Source: Deinandra increscens subsp. villosa
Lineage: Eukaryota > Streptophyta > Magnoliopsida > Asterales > Asteraceae
Assembly: GCA_039602395.1 (NCBI GenBank)
Contig: JBCNJP010000017.1
Span: 87,866,182-87,930,181 of the forward strand
Length of the DNA: 64,000 nucleotides
Direction of reading: 5' to 3'
Shown here: one piece after another, positions 44,291-55,844 of the stretch
Position numbering within the stretch: the first letter of the stretch is position 1
Layout: every line of letters starts with the position of its first letter
Notes under the pieces: generated by a model
Told to the model about the DNA's origin: nothing
Database searches by the model: none
The model's input: only the letters and a program-made list of their open reading frames with translations
Position numbers and translations under genes: made by a program

Positions 44291-45690
44291 ATGGGTGTCC
44301 TTGTGATGATAAGAGATGACGTGACGTTCGACAGGATCGTTGAGATGTTCGGGAGAAGGGCGTGCTCGTCGGATTTCACCTGGGCTCTAGATGATAACTC
44401 ATTTGGATGTTGCTTCATTCTTACAAGTGAGATGGGATGGATTGACGAAGTTATTGACGTTCAATGGGGAATCCAAAGATTTGAAGTTTGGGTTACTGAA
44501 GTTACTGATCAATGGAAACTTCTGGAAATAAACAGACCGTCAAAGCTGGAGAAGCGACCAAAATCCTTTAGTATGGTGGAGGCGCGTGGATAAGGGAAAG
44601 GAAGTGGAGAAGACGGGTGGCCAAGACTCATCATTGACTCCCATCCAAGAGATACGAGATAGGTGTTGGTTCGTCGGGCCATGTGGGGAAGGATTAAAAA
44701 AGGGGGCTACCGATCTCGGTGGGGTGGCGACTAGGGAGGCTACGGAGGATGATGTATCTAGGGTGGTGGAGTCGGCGGACCAATCAAAGGAGATTGAAAA
44801 AGATGACGGCAGGATTATAACTGGAAAAAGGATTGTGAGCGGTGACGTGGGTAAAGGTGTCGTAAAAGGTGATGGGCCTCACTCACAGCGTAATCCATTA
44901 GGCCCAAATTACCAGTCGGATGAAAATGATAGTTCAGATAAAATCTCATCTAATGGTTTGGAGAATATTGGACTAAATATGGGCCTTGGGGAAATTGGGC
45001 CCACATAACATGTGGGGGCGGAAAACGTTCAAGAAGAAGAGAGTGCCCAGGGTAACGTCAGACAAGAGGCTAAAGGGACAAGCCATGAAAAAGGGGCAAT
45101 TTATGAAGAGAGGAGTGACGACAATGAAATTGAAGATAAGCCGAAGGAGGATGTTCCATAATTTACCACTTATGATGGCGGGATTGAGGCGGATCGATGT
45201 AGCGTTAGCGAATCTGACGAGGAGAGAACCTGGGATGATACTGGATGTGCTTCTCTCCCGATTCTTCGCAGGGCCAAAAAGGTAGACAAATGGGCAAAGT
45301 CTGCAAATGTTAGATTCCAAGGGAGAATGATGAGGGGTGGCAGCAAGTCGGCTATGTGGAGTACGATATCCAGATCGTATTCATCAGCGACCTCAAGAAC
45401 TCTGTCTGCTGATACGTCAGGTACAAAAGTAAATAGAAGAAGCAAAAAATGGCTAAAGCGGGAGACTCAACGTACTGTGGAGGTTGGTAACTTAGTTGAT
45501 ACGTCAGCGACCTCAAGAACTCTGTCTGCTGATACGTCAAGTACAAAAGTAAATAGAAGAAGAAAAAAATGGCTAAAGCGGGAGACTTAACGTACTGTGG
45601 AGGTTGGTACTTAGTTGGATTTGATATGGACGGGTTTGAGGAGGGTGTAAATGACCTAATCTTGGACGAGGGGGTCAATGTGGGGGCCAA
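44291..45690 (+). pseudogene. L1-type LINE ORF1, C-terminal part, frameshifted
   Basis: ORF1 of plant L1 elements encodes an RNA-binding protein. The segment 44291-44590 reads VLVMIRDDVTFDRIVEMFG, then DFTWALDDNSFGCCFILTS and WIDEVIDVQWG, as in the linker region of plant LINE ORF1. It is followed by Gly/Lys/Glu-rich, low-complexity sequence in three different frames (44586-45008, 44986-45285, 45327-45590). No zinc knuckle is seen. Frame changes near 44590, 45000 and 45300 break it. A 120-bp (40-codon) in-frame tandem duplication lies at 45384-45620. Confidence 0.65.
45384..45620 (+). repeat. 120-bp tandem duplication in LINE ORF1
   Basis: TCAGCGACCTCAAGAACTCT through GAGGTTGGTA is repeated with a period of 120 bp (45384 and 45504). 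The copies differ at a few positions. Confidence 0.9.
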
Positions 45691-45696
45691 ATAAAT

Positions 45697-46540
45697 ATGT
45701 TATCGGTAAATATCAAGGGGGGTAGGAGTGAACGCAAGCACTCCTGGATAAGGGGAATCAAGGGGGTGTATTCGGTATGTTTTATGGCTCTCCAGGAAAC
45801 AATGGTCACAGATGTGGAATCGACCCAGGTGGACAGATTCTGGAATAGGACGAATTATGAGTCTGGGGCCGTGGGGGCTGTGGGGAGATCGTGGGGCTTA
45901 TTATGTATCTGGGATCCTGATGTATTCCATAAAACGAATATCATTAAGGACCAAAACTACATTGTGATTAGGGGAAACGTGGGTGATATGCAAGAGGAAA
46001 TAAATATTGCTAATGTTTATGGCCCTAGATCTCCTGTCCAGAAAAGGGAATTGTGGAGTAAGATCCTGGCATATAGGCAGCAATGGTCGGGTATTTGGAT
46101 TGTTGCGGGGGATTTTAATTCTGTAAGGTCTGAGAGTGAGCGAATTAACTCGGAATTCTGCAAACTGACGGCGAGAGATTTCAACCAATTTATTGCAGAT
46201 ATGGATTTGATTGACCCAAGGATGGGTGGGCATCAGATGACATACATGGCAAACAACGGTGAGAAGTTGAGTAAAATCGACAGGATCATGTTTTGTAGGG
46301 ATTTTATCCAGAAGTGGCCTGAGGTAACAGTGACGGCTCTACCAAGAAAAAATTCTGATCACTGTCCGCTCCTGATTGAGGTTAATGTGTTGGATTATGG
46401 ACCCAGACCATTTAAATTTTTTAACTCTTGGGTTGCGTGGGCTGATTTCGACAAAGTGGTGAGAATTACATATGCGCTTGCACCATCTATGCCAAAGCCT
46501 GATAAACTACAATGCATTAAAAAAGAAATCAAAGATTGGT
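45697..46540 (+). pseudogene. LINE ORF2 apurinic-type endonuclease domain, truncated
   Basis: This domain nicks target DNA to prime reverse transcription. Visible motifs are MLSVNIKGG at the start, FMALQET (catalytic Glu), WGLLCIWDP, NVYGPRSPVQKRELW, WIVAGDFNSVR (Asp/Asn), LSKIDRIMF (DR) and NSDHCPLLIEV (catalytic Asp-His). The domain itself is intact over about 230 residues. The frame continues about 45 residues into the linker (NSWVAWADF...KKEIKDWL) and is then cut by the LTR at 46541. RT and the C-terminal part are absent here, so it cannot work as a LINE protein. Confidence 0.88.
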
Positions 46541-46914
46541 TGTAACATCCCAAGATTCAGGTAATTGCGTAACTGATAGTTAATACTAATACTATGCTTA
46601 TATTACGTGTTTAATGAGTTCAAAGATTAGGGAATACGTATTTATATGTTATATGTGCTATATATGAGTTATATGTATATATACATAAGAATATATGTGA
46701 ATACGTAGTTGCAAAGTTAAGAAATGGATAGACACGTGAATATATATGTGATTAGAAGCCTCGTTTTATGTATCTCGAGAGTTAGAAATATTTAGGAATA
46801 TATCCTAATATGTTTTAAGGCTTAAAATGATAATACATTAAGAGTATAAGGGTTAGAATAATATTATACCAAAGCATAAGGTCTTAAAACGAAAAAGTGG
46901 GGCTGCAGTAGGTC

Positions 46915-46957
46915 TCGCGTATCGCGAAGCCTACCCCTGGGTTTGGCGCGATACGCG
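46915..46957. repeat. CG-hairpin pair in the Tekay-like LTR
   Basis: TCGCG-TAT-CGCGA (46915-46927) and CGCG-ATA-CGCG (46947-46957) have the same loops and order as the quartets of the other families, but only two members. Confidence 0.85.
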
Positions 46958-47083
46958 ACAGGTTGCAGAAATCGGCCAGATTCGACCTTATCCTATTCAG
47001 TCGCAATTTTGAGCCATGAAACGTGTCAAAACCAATCATTAGTCACCATGGGACGTGTCTAGACCATATTTAACACCCTATAC

Positions 47084-47091
47084 TATAAATA
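47084..47091 (+). promoter_or_regulatory. TATA box of the Tekay-like LTR
   Basis: TATAAATA lies in the context CTATACTATAAATAGAAGCC and is the best core-promoter match in the LTR. It places transcription start near 47115. Confidence 0.65.
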
Positions 47092-48743
47092 GAAGCCATG
47101 TTTCATCATACTTCATTGCTAATTCACAAATCAAAGCTTAGAAAACCCCGAAAACTCTCAAGAACGTGCATAGCTCAAAATCAGTTGATCCAGGAGGTAT
47201 TAGAAGCTAATTTTCTGCAGTGGGTCGTTGTTAGGTATGTATTACAAAAGCCCTCAATCAATTTCATGATTCATAACACCTAGATATGCTTTTTAGAAAA
47301 GATCCGAAATTAGGGTTCTTAAGCATGATTCTTTAAATTGAGTAATCTGTTTGGAATTAAAGTCTGATTTTTGGTATGTAAGCTTAAAATAACATTTTTT
47401 AAGAAAGCCCTAAGTTTATTTCATGATTTGAAAAGGCTTGGTATGATTTTGAGAAATAGGTTAAAATTAGGGTTTTCTAGACGTTGTTTTGCTAAAATTG
47501 AATGATCGGGATTGAGTTAAGGTCCCATCTTTTGAAGTACATCATAAAATGATATTATGAACAGAAGCCCTAAGTTTATTTGCTAAAAAAAAGAGTTTTG
47601 ATGATAATTTGAGAACTACGTCAAAATTAGGTTTTTGAAAGATGATTATCGAGTATTGGGCTATCTATAAGGAATTAGGAGTTGGTTTTTGGTATTAGAA
47701 CATGTTTTTATATATTATAAGTATATATAAGTTCAATTCTGATAAATAGTAAAATATACCGAGCTATTCGGGTACTTAGAAGTTCGTGCAGACCGGAAGG
47801 GTAAGCGCTTGTACACTGGGGTTTCTGGCATAGCGAGGGTGTTGCATAAATCCCAAATGGGACCTGGCATCCCTCACTGGGCGATCTCGGAGTGAGCGTT
47901 TACTTATATCAATGTGCGTCTTCATATTATAACTAGAAAAGTCATATTGACTATAAAGGACATTTTTGGTCATTTTAACCTCTGAGAAAGTATAGTCTTA
48001 GGATTATAGAACATAAAAGATGTTTATAATATAAAGCCTTGCATTAATACAACCCAATACACGATTAGGTTTGGATCGAGGCCTTTAGTGAAGATTCTGC
48101 CTGAGATTATTCGAGTAAAAGGCAAAGGTGAGTCACTCTCTCACTGGGCAATTACTTTTTATGAAATGAGATGTATTGTTCTGTAATTAAAGTATATATT
48201 ATTAGTATCTATTTATGTTGAGGCCTGAAGGGTTAGATACGATCTTGGAAGAGGGCCCATGTGACACGTAAAAATAGGTAGTATGCATACAGATAGACCT
48301 AGTTGCTTGGACGATCATTCCCGATCCTGATTATGTGATCCCTGCCATGGATATACATGTTTATATGATGCTGTAGTCAAAATTTAATTACATATGAACT
48401 GCTACGTTTATGAAACTCACCAGCATTATGCTGAGCCCCAAATGTTGTCTTTTTCTTTTGGACGCACATCTTAGGTACCATGTAGTAGCAGATAGCTAGG
48501 CATGGATGGGACGATGAAGAAGCTAGTATAGAAGTCTAAATTTTGGTTGGATGAAGACATAGACTTCTAGTTATCAAATAGAACTTGAATGTTGTATTAT
48601 CTTTGTACTTTGTAGATCCTACAACTTTTGTTATGAATAAAGTTGAAGACTTCCGCTGTAAACTTTGATTAGTGCCATGTGCTTGCTTTTATTCGACGCG
48701 TAACACTCCCTAGTGCTTATCCTGGGATGCGAGTTTTACAAGT

Positions 48744-48755
48744 TGGTATCAGAGC
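48744..48755 (+). other. primer-binding site (tRNA-iMet type)
   Basis: TGGTATCAGAGC lies three bases after the LTR end. Confidence 0.9.
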
Positions 48756-49052
48756 ACTGGTTTAAGAGAACTAGGTACAAGATAATATCTGGACTTAAAC
48801 TAAGATAGACCCCTTGAGATAAGCTACTTGATTAAGATAGGATAACCGGATTTGATATACCATGAAGGAAAATGACTTGAACATTCTAAGTATAACAGAT
48901 AAGCGATGACATCTGGCCAATGTGATATCTGATCTGTCTGTACTATTTTGTTCATATCATAATCTGACATTGGGATATTGATACTTGTTCTTCTTAAATA
49001 TAGGTACTAACTATGGTTAGAGGAATATTGTTGTAGACCGCCAGTTAATAGG
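48756..49052 (+). other. leader between primer site and gag
   Basis: There is no gene. A short upstream frame beginning ATGGTTAGAGG at 49014 stops after seven codons and may be the damaged original gag start. Confidence 0.5.
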
Positions 49053-50459
49053 ATGCAAATCGGTAACGGGGAGCCTGAAAATATTGCCAACCCTGGACCG
49101 TATGCTGAGCCACAATTCCAGGCCGCAATAGCTCAAGCTATCCGAGATGCATTGCGAACCATAATTGCTGAAATAAGGCAAAATGAAGGTGGTGGAAATG
49201 GTAATGGTGGCGGACAGCCAGAGCTAGGTGCTGGAGGTGCAGATGCGAAACCCGAGCCACCTTGAGGTTGTACTTACAAAACCTTCAAGAGTTGTGATCC
49301 TCCAAAACTAGAAGGTAAACGGGATGCTATGGCTACCTTCTAGTGGATCCGGGAGATGGAAGCGGCAATTGACATCAGCGGGTGTACTGATACACAAGCG
49401 GTTTAATACGCTACCTACACGTTTAAGTCTGAAGCATTGTACTGGTGGGACAATGTTAAAATAGCAAAGGGTCGTGAAGAAATTGCTACGATGACATTTG
49501 GCAAAATTTTGTCCTACAATCGAGAAAGACAAACTAGAGAGAGAGAGTTTCCGCAGTTGCAAGCAGGGGATATGACTAATTGTCAATTTGTGAAGAAATT
49601 TGACGAGATGGCACGATTGCTTCCTGAACATGTTGATACGGAAGAAAAGAGGATGAAAAGGTTTATACAAGCATTACCACCTCGTATCCGACAACCAGTC
49701 AAGATGGCTTCTCCTCGAACCTATGAAGCGGCAATTGACCTTAGTGCCATTGCATATGAGGAGGAAGGCCCGGTGACTGTTGAAAGGAAAAGGAAATGGG
49801 AAAAGGAAGGAAAACATGGTTGGAGGTCTGGTAGGAAGGTACCAAGGCGTGAAGGAAATAATAAGAACCGCCAAGATAAAAATAACAGGACAAGTTATCA
49901 ATGCCAGAGATGTCCTGAAGCAAATCAACTTTCAAGAAATTGCCCAAAGATACAATGTTACAATTGTGGGGATTTTGGACATATTCGCCCTAACTGTAAG
50001 AAGCCTATGCAGCACAAGCAGGGAGATAATCAGAACAAGGCTAAGGGTCGTGTGTTTGTCTTAGATGAAGCTAGAGATAACACCATAACCGGTACGTTTC
50101 TTGTCAACAACATATATGCTAGAGTTTTATTCGATACTAGAGCAGATAGAAGTTTTATGACCAATGCATTAGTGCCTTATATAAAACTTGTGGCCCAAAT
50201 TCTAAATCCTGCATATATAGTAGAAACGGCTAGTGGTGAACAACATAGGATTACACAAGAATTGAGGGATTGTACTATAAACCTACTTGATACAGAATTC
50301 CTAGTTAACCTGATGTCGGCCACTTTAAGTGGATATGATGTTATTTTGGGTATGGACTGGCTAAACAAGAATTGTGCATGTCTAGATTGTGAAAGCAAGA
50401 CAGTGACAATACGTAAGTCAGATGGAAAGAAATTGCTAGTCCATGGCGATGATGAATAA
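49053..50459 (+). pseudogene. Tekay-like gag plus first nucleocapsid-protease module (damaged)
   Basis: One reading frame runs from 49053 to 50459 with three in-frame stops (49263, 49341, 49404). It carries the retrotransposon gag capsid domain (YWWDNVKIAKG, MTNCQFVKKFDEMARLLPEH, MKRFIQALPPRIRQPV). Two CCHC knuckles follow: the first is degenerate (CQRCPEANQLSRNC, His missing) and the second intact (CYNCGDFGHIRPNC). A retropepsin-like domain (GTFLVNNIYARVLFD to DVILGMDWL) comes next. The protease active-site triad reads D-T-R instead of D-S/T-G, so it should be inactive. Unusually, a second knuckle-protease module follows directly (50443 on). The first module may act only as a linker or structural part, or it may mark a recombinant element. 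Confidence 0.8.
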
Positions 50460-52234
50460 GAGAAAGTTCAATGATAAGGGAAGGGATAGTAGGAGAGGAA
50501 AATTCGGGAGAAACGATCAAGGAAGAAGGAATGATGATGGTAGGGACTTCAAGAGGTCGCAGGCAGATAGTTGTAAAAATTGTGGAAGGGCGGGGCATAC
50601 GCATCAGCAGTGCCGATCACCAGTGGTCTGCTTCTACTGCAAAGAGAAGGGACATAGGTGCATCGGAATGTCCGCAAGACAAGAACGGAAAGGATGATAA
50701 GAACAAGGGCACTGGAACTTCAAAAGGTACACCCCGACTCTATATCATGACTGCCGAAGAGGCACGTGCGAATGACGACGTGATCTCCGGTATGTTTTCT
50801 GTTAATAATGTGATTGTTAGCATTTTATTTGATTCTGGTGCTAATAGGAGTTTTATATCCTCTGCCTGTGTACCTAGACTAAAATGTGCGGCACATAAGT
50901 TAAATATACCCTATGTTGTAGAAACTGCTAACGGCCAAAAGATTAGTATTTCCAAAGTAATTAGAGATTGTCATTTAGAACATGAGAACACCTCTTTTGA
51001 ACTAGAACTTCTTCCCATGGAATTAAGTGAATTCGACATCGTGCTCGGAATGGATTGGCTCACGCGATATCAAGCAAAGATTCGTTGTGCCGAAAAAGTT
51101 TTGGAGTTGAAGTCTGCAGACGACAAGATTCACACAATCATTGGAGATAGAAAAACAAAACCAATGAGAATAATCTCCAGATTAAAGGCGGGAAAGTGTA
51201 TTCGCAAAGGTGATCAAGCATATCTAGCAAATCTAGTTGAGGCACCCCGAGAAAGGAAATTGGAAGAAGTACCTATTGTCTCAGAATACCCGGATGTGTT
51301 TCCTGATGAACTACCTGGATTGCCCCCAAAACGACAAGTGGAGTTTCAAATCGAACTTGCACCTGGAACATCTCCAATAGCAAAAGCACCGTACCGACTT
51401 GCACCTTCAGAAATGCAGGAACTGAAGAGCCAACTTCAGGAACTCCTCGATAAAGGTTTCATCAGACCCAGTTCATCACCCTGGGGAGCACCAGTACTCT
51501 TTGTGAAAAAGAAGGATGGCTCGATGCGGATGTGCATCGATTACCGTGATCTCAATCGTGTAACCATCAAAAACAAGTACCCTTTGCCTAGAATTGATGA
51601 CTTGTTTGATCAATTGCAAGGGGCTAGTTATTTTTCGAAAATTGATTTGAGATCGGGATACCATCAAGTCAGAGTTCGTGAAGAGGACGTTTCAAGAACG
51701 GCGTTTAGAACAAGATACGGCCATTACGAATTTACAGTCATGCCGTTTGGATTGACTAATGCGCCAGCAATATTTATGGACTTAATGAATCGGGTGTGCA
51801 AACCATATCTCGACAAGTTTGTAATCGTGTTTATCGACGACATTTTGATTTATTCCCGCACTCAAGAAGAGCATGGTGAACATTTGAGAAAGATATTAGA
51901 ATTGCTTCGATCTGAGAAGCTTTATGCAAAGTTCTCTAAATGTGACTTTTGGTTAAGAGAGGTGCAATTTCTGGGTCACATCGTCAGCGAAGCCGGAATT
52001 CAAGTAGACCCAGCAAAAGTGGAAGCTATTGCCAAATGGGAGCAACCAAAGAGTCCCACCGAGATCCGACGTTTCTTAGGACTAGCTGGTTATTATCGAA
52101 GATTTATTCAGGATTTCTCAAAGATAGCCACACCATTGACTTCCCTTACCCAGAAGAATGTGAAGTTTGATTGGAAACCTAAGCATACAAATGCTTTCGA
52201 ACTGCTTAAACAGAAACTAAGCTCTGCTCCTATA
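50443..52234 (+). pseudogene. second nucleocapsid-protease module and reverse transcriptase of the Tekay-like element
   Basis: The frame starting at 50443 gives basic sequence and knuckles CKNCGRAGHTHQQC and CFYCKEKGHR. A 1-base shift near 50665 moves the reading to the long frame that continues to the gap. That frame has a retropepsin with the expected active site (LFDSGANRSFIS) and flap-like VVETANGQ and DIVLGMDWL. RT follows: APYRLAPSEMQELK, RPSSSPWGAPVLFVKKKDG, MCIDYRDLN, FSKIDLRSGYHQ, FGLTNAPAIFMDLMN and the YxDD-type FIDDILIYS, then FLGLAGYYRRFI. Catalytic Asp residues are present. RNase H and integrase are lost in the N gap. Apart from the frameshift this part is well preserved. Confidence 0.86.
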
Positions 52235-52734
52235 NNNNNNNNNNNNNNNNNNNNNNNNNNNNNNNNNNNNNNNNNNNNNNNNNNNNNNNNNNNNNNNNNN
52301 NNNNNNNNNNNNNNNNNNNNNNNNNNNNNNNNNNNNNNNNNNNNNNNNNNNNNNNNNNNNNNNNNNNNNNNNNNNNNNNNNNNNNNNNNNNNNNNNNNNN
52401 NNNNNNNNNNNNNNNNNNNNNNNNNNNNNNNNNNNNNNNNNNNNNNNNNNNNNNNNNNNNNNNNNNNNNNNNNNNNNNNNNNNNNNNNNNNNNNNNNNNN
52501 NNNNNNNNNNNNNNNNNNNNNNNNNNNNNNNNNNNNNNNNNNNNNNNNNNNNNNNNNNNNNNNNNNNNNNNNNNNNNNNNNNNNNNNNNNNNNNNNNNNN
52601 NNNNNNNNNNNNNNNNNNNNNNNNNNNNNNNNNNNNNNNNNNNNNNNNNNNNNNNNNNNNNNNNNNNNNNNNNNNNNNNNNNNNNNNNNNNNNNNNNNNN
52701 NNNNNNNNNNNNNNNNNNNNNNNNNNNNNNNNNN
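52235..52734. other. assembly gap (500 N)
   Basis: There are exactly 500 undetermined bases, so the true length is probably unknown. The gap separates the Tekay-like RT from an Athila-like LTR already ~175 bp inside its expected start. The missing sequence must include the end of Tekay pol, its 3' LTR, and the outer end of the Athila-like LTR. Confidence 0.95.
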
Positions 52735-54191
52735 TCTATAGACAAAATTAAACTAGGACCTAAGAATTGGAAATAATGAGAAATTTGGGTTTTTGATTTG
52801 AGATTGATTTAACTAACTTAATTACTAGCTAACAACCAACAAAGGAGAAACAGGAAACCTAAAGACAACCTTCAGACACAGGGAGAGATACCACCTAGAC
52901 TCGGAATCTTAATCACTAATGACAACTTCAATCGGTTATGACTAATCTGATGGCGGCTAGTTCACCTTTTAAGTCCTTCCTAGCTACACTTCTAACGCTC
53001 GTACAGGAGTTCACCTTTTGAGTACTTCCTATCTCAACTAGACCTAACCACCTCCGAATCTAATCTCGGGCACCTTAGACCTAGCAGGAGCTACCAATAA
53101 CTACCATAACCGACACGGAATACCAAGTTAATCAAAACCCTAGGACACTTCCTTTTGAGACAATGCAACCCTAGAACCTTAACCAACCCAACTACCCGAC
53201 AATTCTTTACCTTTTGAGTCTCAGAAGGGGCTGCACATTACAAGCAAATTACCAACTCACTATCAACGCAATAGTCAAGGGAAACCCTAACTAATCTATC
53301 GCAAATAACCCTAAAGTTAACTACTTTAGAAAATCTACCTAAACCGAAAGACATTCGCGGGTAAATTAAGCATCAACAATCAACCAATAACCTGCTCATA
53401 ACACACATATGCATCAACCATGGCAATCAATGGAATTTAATAAAAGTGCAACATCAATCAATAAGTCATAACCGAATAGAAATCATCAAAAGATCAAAGT
53501 CATCATAAAGAGTCTAGGTGGCTCTACAAGTTTAGCCAATAATCATGCCAAGTACAGAAATCATAATAAAGATTAGAACTTTAAACCCTAACATGATAAT
53601 ATCTAAGAATCGAAAGAAGATAGATGAACCGATTAATGATTTGGGATGAAGAATTGATCCACCGTTGAATTCCCCTTGATTCCCAGCTTCCTCTGCTCTT
53701 GAAATCGCCTCTGGAACCTCTGCAATTCGTCTGGAAGTCGTAATCTCCCCAATGCAAACCCTAAAAGTCGAATTTATATCGAGTGAGCTGAGTTTGTGAA
53801 ATTTATAGTTACTAGCGTATCGCCTACTTCCCAAAACATCCCAAGCGATACACCTGGGACTTGCTACGCGACAGAATAGTCGGTCAAACCGACTTAAAGC
53901 CTTCGTTGACTTCCTAGTTGCTCGCGTATCGCTTATGACCTCCACAGTACTAGGCGATACGCCTAGTCCATCATCTTCAGCACTTTTTCTTTATTTTCGT
54001 GTTAACACTTGTCTGCTTCTCTTGTGGCCTCGGGAATCGATTAAACACCTATAAAAACACACAAAAACATAAATAAGACTCAAAGACACAAACCCAACTA
54101 AAAGCAACTAAAAAACGAGTACAAACTGACTCAATTGACTCAATTAACTAAATAAAAGACTTGGATAAACAGATGTGTTTGCAACACATCA
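52735..54191 (-). repeat. 3' LTR (partly in gap) of the second Athila-like element
   Basis: It aligns with 59168-60621. TATAAAT (minus) lies at 53772-53778. The quartet includes 53815-53823, 53844-53852, 53924-53932 and a perfect ACTAGGCG-ATA-CGCCTAGT at 53949-53967. The LTRs differ at many scattered positions, so this insertion is older than the one at 6257. Confidence 0.85.
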
Positions 54192-55844
54192 AACATCCCC
54201 ACAATGACTCTTTTTTCGTCCTCGAAAAATACTGCAATGGAATCACAACCAGGAAATTAACTTCTAAACATTTAACATTTAAATTCAACAGCCACCATAC
54301 AATTCCACATTCCATAACGTACTAACACACTAACTACGATTGCCGATATTTCGATCCGACTAAACCCAACCACCAACCTTTTCTTTCGCCCCCATGTGTT
54401 TATGAAATTACCAGATATAAGTTCAGTCGCTTATGGATCCCACTAAAGAAAGCTCTAGTTCAACCTACTACCGAATCATATTCAGTCAAAGCAAAGGGTA
54501 TAGTGATTTAAAATTTTAGATTTTCTCCAACCCCCCTTAAACCAGATACTAGGATGTCCAAAGAACAACTAATTATTGGAATGCAAATTCTTGAGCATTT
54601 ATTCTCTAAACTAACATTTTTTCCTCTTTTTTTTTCTTTTTTTTCAATCTATTTTTTTTTTGGTCACTTTTACCTAACTTACCAACGGACATCATCAGAG
54701 GCATTCTTTTCGAGATGCTATCCCTAAAATCATACGTGAGTATTTTGCCCGCGAGATCCAGAACATCATCAGAGGTACTTACCACGGGATACTATCCTTA
54801 ATTCATACATGAGTACTTTGTCCCTTCACTCTAAATGCATTAACCAAATTATTACCTAACATGCTCGTGATATTCTAAGGACATAGGAGTATCTAGCCTA
54901 AAGTGGTCTTTTTCCTCCTAATCATCAAGTTCAGTATTCCTATCACTCCTAAAATGGGAACCCACTAGTAGACTGATTAGCATATTTATACAACAATAAA
55001 CACACATGCTATTTAAGCTACTCCTAGGTCAGCTGGGCCTACCGACACATCATAGACTAGTAATGTTTTCCATTCATACCATACTTTACCACATTTCCCA
55101 TATTATTTATTAACATTTAAGCACAAATTAGAAAATCAATTCTCAGTTTTACCTATCATTTTCCATTTAAATTGCAGCCAGAATCTTGGACATTTTTGAA
55201 CAATTTTTCAATTTTTTTCAGATTTTTAAAGACTCAATTAGCACAAAAATAAAAGACTCAAGACGAAAGTATCCCATCCCCACACTTGAACAACACATTG
55301 CCCACAATGTGGAATGGAACAAAAAAATAAAGCACGAAAAAGGAAAATAAACACACTAAAATAAAAATAAAGTAAGACAAGTTGAAACGTGTTCACCTGA
55401 AACTCCAGAGACTCAGAACATCGACCGCAAACGAACCACCACAAACTCGGTAAACAGAAATAATAAAATAATTGAAACTTTGAAAGATTTCTGAAATACC
55501 TCCTCCAGGCGTATCGCCTACATCCATGCATTTCCCAGGTGATACGCCTGGGACTGCAAACAACCGGCCCCTCTCAACCTGCAGGCGTATCGCCTACAAC
55601 CTACCAACCTCCAGGCGATACGCCTGGAACGCAATTTCCAGGGAATTTTTGGAATTTGACCCCAAAAATTTTCTATCTCTTTTCTCCACAGCAGGCCTCT
55701 TGTCGAAATTTTCAGTCAAGACCTGCATTTTTGGCCTGCAAACTCACCTTATGCCAATTCTTGAATCTCCAAAAAAACCTGCAAACACTAAAAACACAAA
55801 ACGAAAAGACGCAGAATGCACGAAAACTAAAACAAATGCAGAAA
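54192..55844 (-). other. long untranslated 3' region of the second Athila-like element
   Basis: It is similar over most of its length to 22716-24389. It carries an internal CG-hairpin quartet at 55507-55627 (AGGCG-TAT-CGCCT at 55507 and 55583, CCAGGCG-ATA-CGCCTGG at 55611; the 55533 copy has GGTG for GGCG). No ORF of note occurs. Confidence 0.7.

Larger units (their letters stand above)
44147..46540 (+). mobile_element. 5' part of an L1-type LINE
   Basis: It includes the end of ORF1 (44291-45690) and the ORF2 endonuclease domain (45697-46540). It is cut at 46540 by the Tekay-like LTR. The RT part of a LINE of the same type resumes at about 60940. The left limit is uncertain, since ORF1 seems to begin in mid-protein. 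Confidence 0.75.
46541..48740 (+). repeat. 5' LTR of the Tekay-like element (2200 bp)
   Basis: It starts right after LINE codon sequence ...GATTGGT and ends immediately before AG and the primer site. A TATAAATA box lies at 47084-47091. CG hairpins lie at 46915-46957, about 125 bp upstream of that box. Confidence 0.85.
46541..52234 (+). mobile_element. Tekay-like Ty3/gypsy element, 5' part up to the assembly gap
   Basis: A 2200-bp 5' LTR (46541-48740, TGTAACATCCC...TTTTACA) is followed by an iMet primer site (48744), a broken gag, two protease modules and RT. RNase H, integrase, any chromodomain and the 3' LTR fall in or beyond the N gap. It interrupts the LINE endonuclease ORF. The RT sequence type fits the chromovirus Tekay/Del group; without integrase and chromodomain this is a recall-based call. 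Confidence 0.82.

Noticed and set aside
52230..52745. Long minus-strand frame across the N gap
   Set aside because: It consists of undetermined bases only.
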